Shown here one piece after another: positions 14,823-22,208 of a stretch of 27,494 nt of DNA. The first letter of the stretch is position 1. Each line of letters begins with the position of its first letter. The position numbers were made by a program, and so were the translations under genes. The stretch comes from an uncultured Stenotrophomonas sp. (lineage in GTDB: Bacteria; Pseudomonadota; Gammaproteobacteria; Xanthomonadales; Xanthomonadaceae), in the NCBI GenBank assembly GCA_946223375.1, contig CAMICU010000026.1:1-27494 (forward strand), in the 5' to 3' direction. A model generated the notes under the pieces. It did not search any database. It saw nothing but the letters and a program-made list of their open reading frames with translations, and was not told the DNA's origin.

Positions 14823-16028
14823 ATGAACGCCGCATCCCGCTCCTTCCGCGCACCCAGTCTCGTGGTGCAGATCATCATCGGCCTGCTCGCCGGCATCGGC
14901 CTGGCCGTGCTGTGGCCGCAGGGGGCGCAGGCCACCGGCCTGCTCGGCACGGTGTTCATCTCCGCACTGAAGGCGGTGGCGCCGGTGCTGGTGCTGGTGC
15001 TGGTGACGGCCTCCATCGCCAACCACCAGCACGGGCAGAAGACCAACATACGGTCGATCCTGGTGCTGTACCTGGTCGGCACCCTGGCCGCGGCGATGGT
15101 CGGCGTGGGCGCCAGCTTCCTGTTCCCGAGCACGTTGACGCTCAAGGGCGCCGAGGCCGGCATGAGCGCCCCGGGCGGCATCGGCGAGGTGCTCAACACG
15201 CTGCTGCTGCAGATCGTGGACAACCCCGTGCATGCGCTGCTCAACGCCAACTACATCGGCCTGCTGGCCTGGGCGGTGGGTCTGGGGCTGGCGCTGCGGC
15301 ATGCCAGCGAGGCCACCCGCACGGTGGTCAGCGACCTGTCCCACGCGGTCACCTGGGTGGTGCGCGCGGTGATCCGGCTGGCACCGCTGGGCGTGTTCGG
15401 CATCGTCGCCGGCGTGCTGGCCGAGTCCGGCCTGGGCGCGCTGAAGGACTACCTGCAGCTGCTGTACGTGCTGGTCGGGGCGATGCTGTTCATGGCACTG
15501 GTCGGCAACCCGCTGATCGTGGCGGTGGTGACGCGCCGCAATCCGTACCCGCTGGTGCTGCGCTGCCTGCGCGAAAGCGGCATCACCGCGTTCTTCACCC
15601 GCTCCTCGGCCGCCAACATCCCGGTCAACCTGGAGCTGTGCCGCAAGCTGGGGCTGCACGAGGAAACCTATTCGGTGGCGATCCCGCTGGGCGCGACCAT
15701 CAACATGGCCGGCGCGGCGATCACCATCTCGGTGCTGACCCTGGCCGCGGTCAACACGCTGGGCATCCCGGTGGACCTGCCGACCGCGCTGCTGCTGAGC
15801 GTGGTCGCGGCGATCGGTGCCTGCGGCGCCTCCGGCGTACCGGGAGGCTCGCTGCTGCTGATTCCGCTGGCCTGCGGCCTGTTCGGCATCTCCAACGACG
15901 TGGCGATGCAGGTGGTCGGCGTGGGCTTCATCGTCGGGGTGGTGCAGGATTCGGCCGAAACCGCCTTGAACTCCTCCACCGACGTGGTGTTCGTGGCCGC
16001 CGCCGAGCGCGCGCACGGGCGCGGCTGA
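14823..16028 (+). CDS. sstT: Serine/threonine:sodium symporter SstT
   Basis: 401 residues with eight or more hydrophobic segments, the length expected for SstT of the dicarboxylate/amino acid:cation symporter family. Recognisable stretches are SIANHQHGQKTNIRSILVLY, FFTRSSAANIPVNLELC (re-entrant loop HP1 with serine-rich tip), GATINMAGAAITI (the NM-x-G sodium/substrate region in TM7) and GASGVPGGSLLLIPLA (HP2). It should import serine and threonine with Na+. The ATG at 14823 directly precedes NAASRSFRAPSLVVQ, a good cytoplasmic tail; the open frame upstream overlaps the divergent gene's start and is rejected. azlC starts only ten bases after its stop. Confidence 0.94.
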   Translation: MNAASRSFRAPSLVVQIIIGLLAGIGLAVLWPQGAQATGLLGTVFISALKAVAPVLVLVLVTASIANHQHGQKTNIRSILVLYLVGTLAAAMVGVGASFLFPSTLTLKGAEAGMSAPGGIGEVLNTLLLQIVDNPVHALLNANYIGLLAWAVGLGLALRHASEATRTVVSDLSHAVTWVVRAVIRLAPLGVFGIVAGVLAESGLGALKDYLQLLYVLVGAMLFMALVGNPLIVAVVTRRNPYPLVLRCLRESGITAFFTRSSAANIPVNLELCRKLGLHEETYSVAIPLGATINMAGAAITISVLTLAAVNTLGIPVDLPTALLLSVVAAIGACGASGVPGGSLLLIPLACGLFGISNDVAMQVVGVGFIVGVVQDSAETALNSSTDVVFVAAAERAHGRG

Positions 16029-16038
16029 GGACACGGCG

Positions 16039-16767
16039 ATGCGCTTGACGCCTGCCACGCGGATCGGCCTTTCCATCGCCATCGCGACCGGCCTGTATGG
16101 CCTCTCGTTCGGCGCACTGGCGGTGGCCTCGGGTTTCAGCGTGGCGCAGACGCTGGCGTTGAGCCTGCTGATGTTCACCGGTGGCTCGCAGTTCGCCTTC
16201 ATCGGCGTGATCGGTGCTGGCGGTGCCGGCGCGGCGGCATTCGGCGCCGCCACCCTGCTGGGCATCCGCAATGCCGTGTACGGCGCACAGATCAACCGCA
16301 TGTTGCGCCCGCGCGGCTGGCGGCGGTTGCTGTCGGCGCAGGTGACCATCGACGAATCGGCGGCCACTGCCGCCAGCCAGACCGAACCGGCCGAGCAGCG
16401 GCGCGGGTTCTGGGTGGCCGGGATCGGCGTCTATCTGTTCTGGAACCTGTTCACCCTGCTGGGCGCGCTGCTGGGCGATGCGCTCGGTGATCCGCGCCAG
16501 TGGGGATTGGATGGCGCCGCGGTGGCGGCCTTCCTCGGCCTGCTGTGGCCACGGCTGCGTTCGCGTGAACCGGTCGCCATCGCGATCGTCTGCGCGCTGG
16601 TGACCCTGCTGGCCTTGCCGTGGGTGCCGGCCGGGGTGCCGATCCTGCTGGCCGCCGCGGTGGCCGGCATCTGGGGCTGGTTCGGCCACGGGCCGGCGGA
16701 CGAGGGGCTGGAGCCGGACGTGGTGCCGCACGGCCCGGCCGATGCCCCTCGGGAGCCGTCGCGATGA
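16039..16767 (+). CDS. azlC: AzlC family branched-chain amino acid exporter subunit
   Basis: 242 residues, normal for AzlC. The hydrophobic core shows the family pattern: YGLSFGALAVASGFSVAQTL, then LLMFTGGSQFAFIG (the FTGGSQFA signature) and GIRNAVYGAQINR. AzlC is the large membrane subunit of a two-part exporter; the homologues AzlCD of Bacillus and YgaZH of E. coli export branched-chain amino acids such as valine or their analogues. A GAGG lies upstream of the ATG (TGAGGACACGGCG). The start is only ten bases after sstT, so the two are probably cotranscribed. The stop overlaps the azlD start in ATGA. A hydrophilic C-terminal tail (about 25 residues) is somewhat long. Confidence 0.92.
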   Translation: MRLTPATRIGLSIAIATGLYGLSFGALAVASGFSVAQTLALSLLMFTGGSQFAFIGVIGAGGAGAAAFGAATLLGIRNAVYGAQINRMLRPRGWRRLLSAQVTIDESAATAASQTEPAEQRRGFWVAGIGVYLFWNLFTLLGALLGDALGDPRQWGLDGAAVAAFLGLLWPRLRSREPVAIAIVCALVTLLALPWVPAGVPILLAAAVAGIWGWFGHGPADEGLEPDVVPHGPADAPREPSR

Positions 16768-17066
16768 CGCTCTGGGGCTGGATACTGCTGGGCTGCGTGG
16801 CCGCTTGGGCGCTGAAGTTCGCCGGCTATCTGGTGCCGGTGCGCTGGATGCAGTCGCCACGCATGAACCGGGTGGCCGGCACGCTGACCATCGGGCTGCT
16901 GGCATCGCTGACCACGATGAACGCGTTGTCGGCCGGGCAGGGGATCGCGCTGGATGCGCGATTGGGCGCACTGCTGGCGGCGGCGATCGCGCTGGCGCTG
17001 CGGCTGCCGTTCCTGCTGGTGGTGATGCTGGGCGCGTCGAGCGCGGCGCTGATCCGGCTGCTCTGA
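16764..17066 (+). CDS. azlD: AzlD family branched-chain amino acid exporter small subunit
   Basis: 100 residues, four hydrophobic helices, the standard size and pattern of AzlD/YgaH. The ATG at 16764 overlaps the azlC stop by four bases, so translation is coupled and a 1:1 complex is expected. It opens MTLWGWILLGCVAAWALKFAGYLVP and ends in a hydrophobic helix. Its role is to complete the AzlCD exporter. A longer frame beginning at 16620 is inside azlC and rejected. Confidence 0.92.
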   Translation: MTLWGWILLGCVAAWALKFAGYLVPVRWMQSPRMNRVAGTLTIGLLASLTTMNALSAGQGIALDARLGALLAAAIALALRLPFLLVVMLGASSAALIRLL

Positions 17067-17071
17067 GCAGC

Positions 17072-17094
17072 GCGCCGCGGCAACGCCGCAGCGC
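17072..17094. terminator. Hairpin between azlD and the convergent pseudouridine synthase
   Basis: GCGC-C-GCGGC pairs with GCCGC-A-GCGC around loop AAC (9 pairs, one mismatch) starting six bases after the azlD stop. Confidence 0.45.
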
Positions 17095-17115
17095 CCGGGC
17101 GGATCGCGCCGCGGT

Positions 17116-17826
17116 TCAGAACCGCTGGCTGGGCAGCAGGTAGCGCCACTGGCCCTCGGGCATGCGGCTCAAGCCGATGCGGCCGATGCGCAGGCGCCGG
17201 ACCTGGGTGGCCGTCAGGCCCACTTCGGCACACATGAACTGCAGTTGGCCCGGGCGCACGTCCTTGATCGCGAAGCGCAGGCGCTGCTCGCTCTGCCAGC
17301 TGACCTTGCAGGCCGGCAGGGTGCGGCCCTGGTAGCTCAGGCCCTGGGTCAGCTTGGGCATCGCCCAGGGCGTGGGTTCGCCTTCCACGTCGACCATGAA
17401 TTCCTGTTCCAGCGACGGGCCTGATTCGAGCAGATGGCGGCGCACGCGCCAGTCCTGGGTCAGCACCACCAGCCCGTTGGCGTCCCCGTCCAGCGGCATC
17501 GGCATCTCCAGTCGCTGGAAATGGCGGCGCAGCAGGCGCACCTCGGAGGCGTCCTCGGCAAAGCGGTTCGCCTCCTCGAGCAGGGCCAGCAGGGCATTGC
17601 CGGATACCCCGGCCGGCTTGTTGAGCAGCAGCGTGGCCGGTTCGGCGGCCTCGGCCTGGGCGTCGGCGGCCAGGCTGACGACCTGGTCGGCAACCAGGGT
17701 CTGCGGGGTTTCCACCACCACGCCGTCGACGCTGACCCAGCCGCCCTCGATGTACTGCTGGGCCTGGCTGCGCGAGCACTGCAGCTGGGCGGCCAGGTGT
17801 TTGTCCAGGCGGATCGGAGTGGTCAT
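17116..17826 (-). CDS. RsuA/RluF-family rRNA pseudouridine synthase with altered catalytic motif
   Basis: 236 residues. Residues 1-55 are an S4 RNA-binding domain (RLDKHLAAQLQCSRSQAQQYIEGGWVSVDG), and the remainder is an RsuA-type pseudouridine synthase fold: LLLNKPAGV at 66-74, then the catalytic loop and the later KLTQGLSYQGRTL and GLTATQVRRLRIGRIGL. The RsuA family normally has G-R-L-D at the active site; here positions 110-113 are M-P-L-D, so the catalytic Asp113 is kept but the preceding Arg is Pro. These enzymes convert uridine to pseudouridine in 23S or 16S rRNA. Whether this one is active, or which nucleotide it hits, cannot be read from the sequence. ATG at 17826. Confidence 0.87.
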   Translation of the reverse strand: MTTPIRLDKHLAAQLQCSRSQAQQYIEGGWVSVDGVVVETPQTLVADQVVSLAADAQAEAAEPATLLLNKPAGVSGNALLALLEEANRFAEDASEVRLLRRHFQRLEMPMPLDGDANGLVVLTQDWRVRRHLLESGPSLEQEFMVDVEGEPTPWAMPKLTQGLSYQGRTLPACKVSWQSEQRLRFAIKDVRPGQLQFMCAEVGLTATQVRRLRIGRIGLSRMPEGQWRYLLPSQRF

Positions 17827-17892
17827 GGTGACAACGGGTCATGCAAGGGGCGGCGAGTGTAGCGCCGTTGCGGCGGGGGAGCGATGCGGCGT

Positions 17893-18390
17893 TCAGCCCG
17901 CTTCATGTTCCAGCGCGGTCAGGTACAGGCGCAGCTCGAACTCGAGCTGGTGGTAGTTCGGCTCCATGTGCAGGCACAGCTGGTAGAAGGCCTTGTTGTG
18001 CTCGGCCTCCTTGAGGTGGGCCAGCTCGTGCACGACGATCATCCGCAGGAACGGCGCCGGCGCATCGCGGAACACGCTGGCGATGCGGATCTCGCGGCTG
18101 GCCTTGAGCTTGCCGCCGTGGTTGCGCGAGATCGCGGTGTGCAGGCCCAGCGCATGCTTGATGACCTGCAGCTTGCCGTCGTAGAGGACCTTGCCCAGCG
18201 GCTGCGACTGGCGCAGGTGGCGCTCCTTCAGTGCCTGCACGTAGTCGTACAGCTGGCGATCGTTGCGCACCGCATGCGGTTCGGCATGGCGGCGCCGCAC
18301 CACCTCCCCCAGCCGGCCCTGCGCGAGCAGCTCGCGGGCCTGCTGCTGCAGGTGTTCAGGGTAGCCGTTCAGGTATTTCAGCGGGGACAT
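17893..18390 (-). CDS. YgjP-like zinc metallopeptidase domain protein
   Basis: 165 residues. The ATG at 18390 is chosen; the open frame extends much further upstream but there it overlaps the divergent DUF2058 gene. The protein contains His121-Glu122-Leu-Ala-His125, the HExxH zinc motif, followed by His131 six residues on (HELAHLKEAEHNKAF), which is the YgjP/WLM (PF01863) arrangement. Upstream, HGGKLKASREIRIASVF matches the family's strand region. YgjP relatives are small cytoplasmic SprT-like metalloproteins whose substrates are poorly known. No signal peptide. The start is divergent from the DUF2058 start with 70 bases between them. Confidence 0.87.
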   Translation of the reverse strand: MSPLKYLNGYPEHLQQQARELLAQGRLGEVVRRRHAEPHAVRNDRQLYDYVQALKERHLRQSQPLGKVLYDGKLQVIKHALGLHTAISRNHGGKLKASREIRIASVFRDAPAPFLRMIVVHELAHLKEAEHNKAFYQLCLHMEPNYHQLEFELRLYLTALEHEAG

Positions 18391-18460
18391 GCAGGCGTCG
18401 GCAGCGGCGGGGCAGGCCGTTATCATGGCAGGCATCGGCAACAGAACGACGAAGACGAAG

Positions 18461-19015
18461 ATGGCGAAGGCGAATCCGCTGCAGGAGCAGCTGCTCAAGG
18501 CAGGGCTGGTGAAGAAATCGCAGGTGGCGCAGGTCGCCCGCGAGCAGGTCAAGGCACGGCATGGCAAGGGGCCGGCGGGGCCGACCGAGAGCCAGCGCGA
18601 GGCCGAGCGTGCGCGCGCCGAGAAGGCCGAGGCCGACCGCGCGCTGGCCGCCGAGCGCAATGCGCAGCGGCGCGCCGAAGAGCTGCGTGCGCAGGCGCGG
18701 CAGATCATCGCCGATCGCAAGGTGGCGCGTGCCGGTGAACTGGAATACCGCTTCAACGATGGCGCGGTGATCCGCACCGTGCTGGTCAACGAGGCGCTGC
18801 GCAAGCAGCTGGCCGCCGGCGTGCTGGTGATCGCGCGGCATGGCGAGGGCTTCGAGCTGCTGCCGCGGGTGGCAGCGGAGAAGGTGCGCGAGCGCGCGCC
18901 GGAGCTGATCGTGCTGGACCATGGCCAGAGCGGGGACAGCACCATCTCCACCGGCAACGCCGAGGACGATGCTTACTACGCGCAGTTCCAGGTGCCGGAC
19001 GACCTGATGTGGTGA
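18461..19015 (+). CDS. DUF2058 family protein (YaiL-like)
   Basis: 184 residues from the ATG at 18461. The N-terminus MAKANPLQEQLLKAGLVKK is the hallmark of the DUF2058/YaiL family, once labelled nucleoprotein/polynucleotide-associated enzyme. A long Arg/Ala/Glu-rich helix, likely coiled coil, covers residues ~35-95 (repeats of AE+RA). A C-terminal folded part (~100-184) has ELEYRFNDGAVIRTVLVN and ends in FQVPDDLMW, also family-typical. Function unknown; the charged helix fits nucleic acid or ribosome association, but that is inference. An upstream in-frame ATG at 18389 is rejected because it overlaps the divergent start region. Confidence 0.88.
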   Translation: MAKANPLQEQLLKAGLVKKSQVAQVAREQVKARHGKGPAGPTESQREAERARAEKAEADRALAAERNAQRRAEELRAQARQIIADRKVARAGELEYRFNDGAVIRTVLVNEALRKQLAAGVLVIARHGEGFELLPRVAAEKVRERAPELIVLDHGQSGDSTISTGNAEDDAYYAQFQVPDDLMW

Positions 19016-19086
19016 ACCGGCGGCGTTGACCTGGCGCTCAGGCAACTGCGCTAGGCTGGTCAGCGGTTACTACGGAGCATCCAGCC

Positions 19087-19353
19087 ATGGCCACCGGTTG
19101 GGCGGGCGACACCGCCGTTCAGGATCAGATCGACGCCACGGTAGAGGACGCGATCAAGCGCGCCCGCAGCCGCATGCCCAGCGGCCCGGGCCTGGAGCGC
19201 TGCGAGGAATGCGATGCGCCGATCCCGGAGGCGCGGCGCAGGGCGGTGCCGGGCGTGCGCCTGTGCGTGAACTGCCAACAGGCGCATGACGCCGAGGAGG
19301 CCGCCGTGGCCGGCTACAACCGCCGTGGCAGCAAGGACAGCCAACTGCGCTGA
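19087..19353 (+). CDS. DksA/TraR family C4 zinc finger protein (YbiI-like)
   Basis: 88 residues. The C-terminal half contains a C4 zinc finger, Cys39-Cys42 and Cys60-Cys63 (CEECDAPIPEARR then LCVNCQ), the DksA/TraR signature. The N-terminal coiled coil of full-length DksA, with the DxxDxA tip, is missing; the size matches E. coli YbiI and TraR-type small members. TraR binds RNA polymerase, but YbiI-type proteins have no settled role. CGGAG sits 10 bases upstream of the ATG. Cytoplasmic. It is preceded by 71 bases after the DUF2058 gene and could be cotranscribed. Confidence 0.9.
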   Translation: MATGWAGDTAVQDQIDATVEDAIKRARSRMPSGPGLERCEECDAPIPEARRRAVPGVRLCVNCQQAHDAEEAAVAGYNRRGSKDSQLR

Positions 19354-19364
19354 GGCAGCGTCGT

Positions 19365-19476
19365 GGAGCGGCAATCCCCTGCGGAGGGGCGGCCATGGCA
19401 GCGGCCTGCGGCCGCGAAGCCGCGTATGCAGCCGCTGCCGCGACGCCTGCGGTTGCGTGGCCGGCGCCGCTCCTAC
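19365..19476. repeat. Composite palindromic REP-like element with GTAG end
   Basis: GGAGCGGC (19365-19372) and GCCGCTCC (19467-19474) form an inverted pair that encloses several nested GC palindromes (GCGGCCATGG..., GCGGCCGCGAAGCCGC). On the minus strand the right edge reads GTAGGAGCGGC, the GTAG-plus-stem form of REP-like elements in Stenotrophomonas and Pseudomonas. The GNAT gene's TAG stop lies within this GTAG. Family assignment is from memory. Confidence 0.5.
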
Positions 19477-19934
19477 GGTGTCGCCGGCCGCAGCAGGCGC
19501 GGCCGCGCCATCGGCACGAAGCGCACGCCCTTCACGGTCTGTGGCGCGGCCTTGGCGATGAAGCCGAATTTCTCGTACACCGGCACCGCGATCTCGGATG
19601 CGTTGACCGTGTATTCGCGCCGCCCGTGGACGCGCAGCGCGTGTTCCCACAGCTGCCGGGCGATGCCGCGGCGACGCGTGCCGCGGCTGACGAACAGATG
19701 GTGGACGTGGCTTTCCTCGCGGATGGCGATCATGCCGCACAGGTGCAGGCCGTCCTCGACCAGGTAGTGCGCGAACTGTGCCGAGCCAAGCCGCTGCGCG
19801 AAACCGTCGACCGTCAGCGTGGCCAGGAACGAGTGCGCGGTGGCGCCGGTGCGGGGGTCGAGCAGATGCCGCGCCAGCGGCGTGACCAGCGCGCTGAGCG
19901 CTTCGGCGTCGTCGGCACGCCCATCACGCAACAT
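19473..19934 (-). CDS. GNAT family N-acetyltransferase
   Basis: 153 residues from the ATG at 19934, chosen because AGGGGGA lies 5-7 bases upstream; starts at 19949 and 19970 are in frame. The acetyl-CoA motif A is clear: HHLFVSRGTRRRGIARQLWEHAL contains the R-x-x-G-x-A loop (RRRGIA). The last part, EIAVPVYEKFGFI, is the typical motif B (YxKxGF). It should acetylate an amine, but the acceptor is unknown. The gene lies 64 bases downstream of the SotB-like exporter on the same strand and may be cotranscribed. Its stop codon is embedded in the repeat described nearby. Confidence 0.88.
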   Translation of the reverse strand: MLRDGRADDAEALSALVTPLARHLLDPRTGATAHSFLATLTVDGFAQRLGSAQFAHYLVEDGLHLCGMIAIREESHVHHLFVSRGTRRRGIARQLWEHALRVHGRREYTVNASEIAVPVYEKFGFIAKAAPQTVKGVRFVPMARPRLLRPATP

Positions 19935-19998
19935 GGCTTCCCCCTGCATGGCCCGGCCCCCGTCGTGCATGTGGGCCGAGCATAGCGGTTGTGCCGGC

Positions 19999-21255
19999 TC
20001 AGTGCGGGCCGTGGCCGGGAGGGAAGCTGCCGCTCCAGCGCAGCATCGCGAACAGGCACCACAGCCAGCCAGCGGCGGCCAGCAGGCCGCCGACCAGGCC
20101 GATGTGCTGCATGCCCAGCTGCAGGCTGACCTGGCTGCCGATCAGCGCGCCGGCACCGATGCCGATATTGAAGATGCCGGAGAACAGCGCCATCGCCACG
20201 TCGGTGGCATCGGCGGCCAGGTTCAGCACCTTGGACTGCATCGACAGGGCGAAGCAGATCATCGCCACGCCCCACACCGACACCAGCACGTACAGCGCCG
20301 TCGTGTTGCCCAGGCCGCCGCGCAGCAGCAGCAGGCAACCGGCGAGGGTGCCGATGGCGGCCAGCAGGAAGCCGCGCGGCCAGCGCAGGCCGTAGCGGGA
20401 GAACAGCACGCTGCCGAGGAAGCCCATGCCGCCGAACAGCAGCAGCACCACGGTGGTGACGTGCGCGTCGAAGCCACCGATCTTCTGCACGAACGGCTCG
20501 ATGTAGCTGTAGCCGGTGAACTGCGCCGACACCACCACCATCACCAGCAGGTACAGCGCCATCAGCGCCGGGCGGCGCAGCAGCAGTGGAAGGCTGCTGG
20601 CCGAGCCGGCGTTCTGGCTGGGCAGCGCCGGCAGCAGCCGGGCCAGGACCACCATCACCAGTAGCGCGACCCCGCCGATGGCCAGGAAGGTGATGCGCCA
20701 GCCCAGCCATTCGCCGACGATGCGGCCCAGCGGGATGCCGAGCACCATCGCCACCGAGGTGCCGGTGGCAAGCAGGCCCAGCGCCTGTGGCCGCTTGCCT
20801 TCCGGCGCCACGCGCACCGCCAGCGAGGCGGTGATCGACCAGAACACCGCATGCGCCAGTGCGATGCCGACCCGGCTGGCCATCAGCAGCGGATAGCTCC
20901 AGGCCAGCGCCGACAGCAGGTGGCTGACCACGAACAGGGCGAACACCCCGAGCAGCAGCCGGCGCCGGTCGAAGGTGCGGGTCAGCAGCATGCAGGGCAG
21001 CGAGGTCAGCGCCACCACCCAGGCGTAGATGGTCAGCATCAGCCCGACATGCTCGATCGGCTTGCCGAAGCTGGCGCCGATGTCGCTGAGCAGGCCGACC
21101 GGGACGAACTCGCTGGTGTTGAAGACGAACGCCGCCAGTGCCAGGGCGATCACGCTGGCCCAGCGCTGGCGATCGCTGCGTGCGGCCGCAACCGCGGCAA
21201 CGGGCGCTGTGTCGTCCGCGGCGGGAGCGGGGCAGGGGGTATTCAAAGAGGACAT
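19999..21255 (-). CDS. sotB: MFS exporter, SotB/YdeA-like
   Basis: 418 residues with twelve hydrophobic segments. The ATG at 21255 gives a sensible cytoplasmic N-terminus; a start 13 codons further upstream is less likely. Family cues are FNTSEFVPVGLLSDIGASFG at the first helix (N-T-S-E-F-V-P-x-G is the SotB/YdhP drug:H+ antiporter signature), ALTSLPCMLLT, and RVAPEGKRPQALGLLATGTS at the central loop. The SotB group exports sugars and some drugs by proton antiport in the inner membrane. The next gene in the same direction is a GNAT acetyltransferase, with an MscS-like channel 140 bases upstream. Exact substrate not determinable. Confidence 0.88.
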   Translation of the reverse strand: MSSLNTPCPAPAADDTAPVAAVAAARSDRQRWASVIALALAAFVFNTSEFVPVGLLSDIGASFGKPIEHVGLMLTIYAWVVALTSLPCMLLTRTFDRRRLLLGVFALFVVSHLLSALAWSYPLLMASRVGIALAHAVFWSITASLAVRVAPEGKRPQALGLLATGTSVAMVLGIPLGRIVGEWLGWRITFLAIGGVALLVMVVLARLLPALPSQNAGSASSLPLLLRRPALMALYLLVMVVVSAQFTGYSYIEPFVQKIGGFDAHVTTVVLLLFGGMGFLGSVLFSRYGLRWPRGFLLAAIGTLAGCLLLLRGGLGNTTALYVLVSVWGVAMICFALSMQSKVLNLAADATDVAMALFSGIFNIGIGAGALIGSQVSLQLGMQHIGLVGGLLAAAGWLWCLFAMLRWSGSFPPGHGPH

Positions 21256-21395
21256 CGTGCGCGCTGGATGCGGCCGGGGAGGCCGGTTGACCACGGGGAT
21301 TTTCGCATGCGGCAGTGCAGCATGAATGAAATGCTGTGGTCCAGCGGGCGGCGGCTGGCTCGGGTCCCGCCGCGCCGGTGGTGCGCGCCGGCCGC

Positions 21396-21977
21396 TTAGC
21401 CGTCGCCCTGGACCCCCGTCACCGCACCGTCACCACCGCGCCAGCGGCGCAGGCCGCGCTGGAAGAACAGGCTGTTGGGAATCTGCATCAGCGTGCCCTC
21501 GGCCGGCCCGCCGATCTCGTGCAGCGTGGTGTAGATCAGGTTGATGTCCTGCACGCGCCCCTTGAGCCCGGGCTTCTCGCCGTTCTCCAGCAGCTCGATC
21601 TGGTCACCGAGCCGGAACGGGCGGGTGGTGAAGATCAGGAATGTGCAGAAGATGTTGGACAGCACGCTCCAGGCGGCGAAGAACGCCACCGCGCCGACCG
21701 CGGCGAAGCCGGTGAACGCGGTCCACAAGACCTTGGGGTCCACGTCCAGCAGTTGCAGGATGACCAGCAGCGCGATGCTGCCGATGATGAAGTTGAACAG
21801 CCGGCGGATGGCCATCTCGATCGGCCCCGGCAGCGTGTAGTGGCGCCCCAGGCGCGACAGCAGGCGCCGCACCAGCAGGCGCAGCAGCCAGGCCACCAGC
21901 ACGATCGCGGCGATCCACAGCGCGGTGCTGAGCGGGTCGATCCAGCCGTGCAGGGCGGGGGGGAGGTACTGCTTCAT
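21396..21977 (-). CDS. Short MscS-type mechanosensitive channel
   Basis: 193 residues; start at 21977 with AAGGAG 7 bases upstream (an adjacent ATG at 21980 would leave only 4). Three hydrophobic segments: about 18-36, 58-76 and a Gly/Ala-rich helix 84-118 (FTGFAAVGAVAFFAAWSVLSN), the pore-lining TM3 of MscS proteins. It then runs into the beta domain, RPFRLGDQIEL and QDINLIYTTL, and IPNSLFFQ, typical of MscS. The protein stops soon afterwards (residue 193), so the C-terminal alpha/beta vestibule of E. coli MscS (286 aa) is missing. It should act as an osmotic release channel. Divergent from the sigma factor gene. Confidence 0.87.
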   Translation of the reverse strand: MKQYLPPALHGWIDPLSTALWIAAIVLVAWLLRLLVRRLLSRLGRHYTLPGPIEMAIRRLFNFIIGSIALLVILQLLDVDPKVLWTAFTGFAAVGAVAFFAAWSVLSNIFCTFLIFTTRPFRLGDQIELLENGEKPGLKGRVQDINLIYTTLHEIGGPAEGTLMQIPNSLFFQRGLRRWRGGDGAVTGVQGDG

Positions 21978-22179
21978 CATTGGACTCCTTGCAGGCCGCG
22001 CCCGCCGGAGCCGGGTGCGGTGTCGGGGCGGTGCCGGGGCGTGCGCCCGGGCAAAGCTGCATGGAGCAACGGCGAGCGGGGCAGAACGGCAACGCGGGAA
22101 CTGGACGGAATTGTCGGCCAAGCCGCGTGCCACTGCCAGCCGGGCCGGCGGATCATGTCTGTTGCGCGGGCCTTTAAAC

Positions 22180-22206
22180 CTTTTCGACCGGGCCTGCATC
22201 CAACGG
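22180..22206 (+). promoter_or_regulatory. Possible ECF-type promoter ahead of the sigma factor gene
   Basis: AAACC (around 22180-22184) is followed after 16 bases by CATCCA, resembling the AAC-containing -35 and C-G/A-TC -10 of many ECF promoters, which would allow self-activation. It would place transcription start only a few bases before the ATG at 22209, so a nearly leaderless message would be needed or the pair is chance. Confidence 0.2.
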
Positions 22207-22208
22207 AT

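Noticed and set aside
13100..16367. Two very long open frames (over 970 codons each) on opposite strands covering the phospholipase D-like, sstT and azlC genes
   Set aside because: Both are shadow frames in high-GC DNA: composition is Arg/Ala/Gly/Gln/His-rich and low-complexity without any domain, while the true genes in the other frames have clear family motifs.
19087..19353. Full DksA transcription factor
   Set aside because: Only the C4 zinc finger is present; the coiled-coil tip with acidic DxxDxA is absent, so named only as a DksA/TraR-type small protein.
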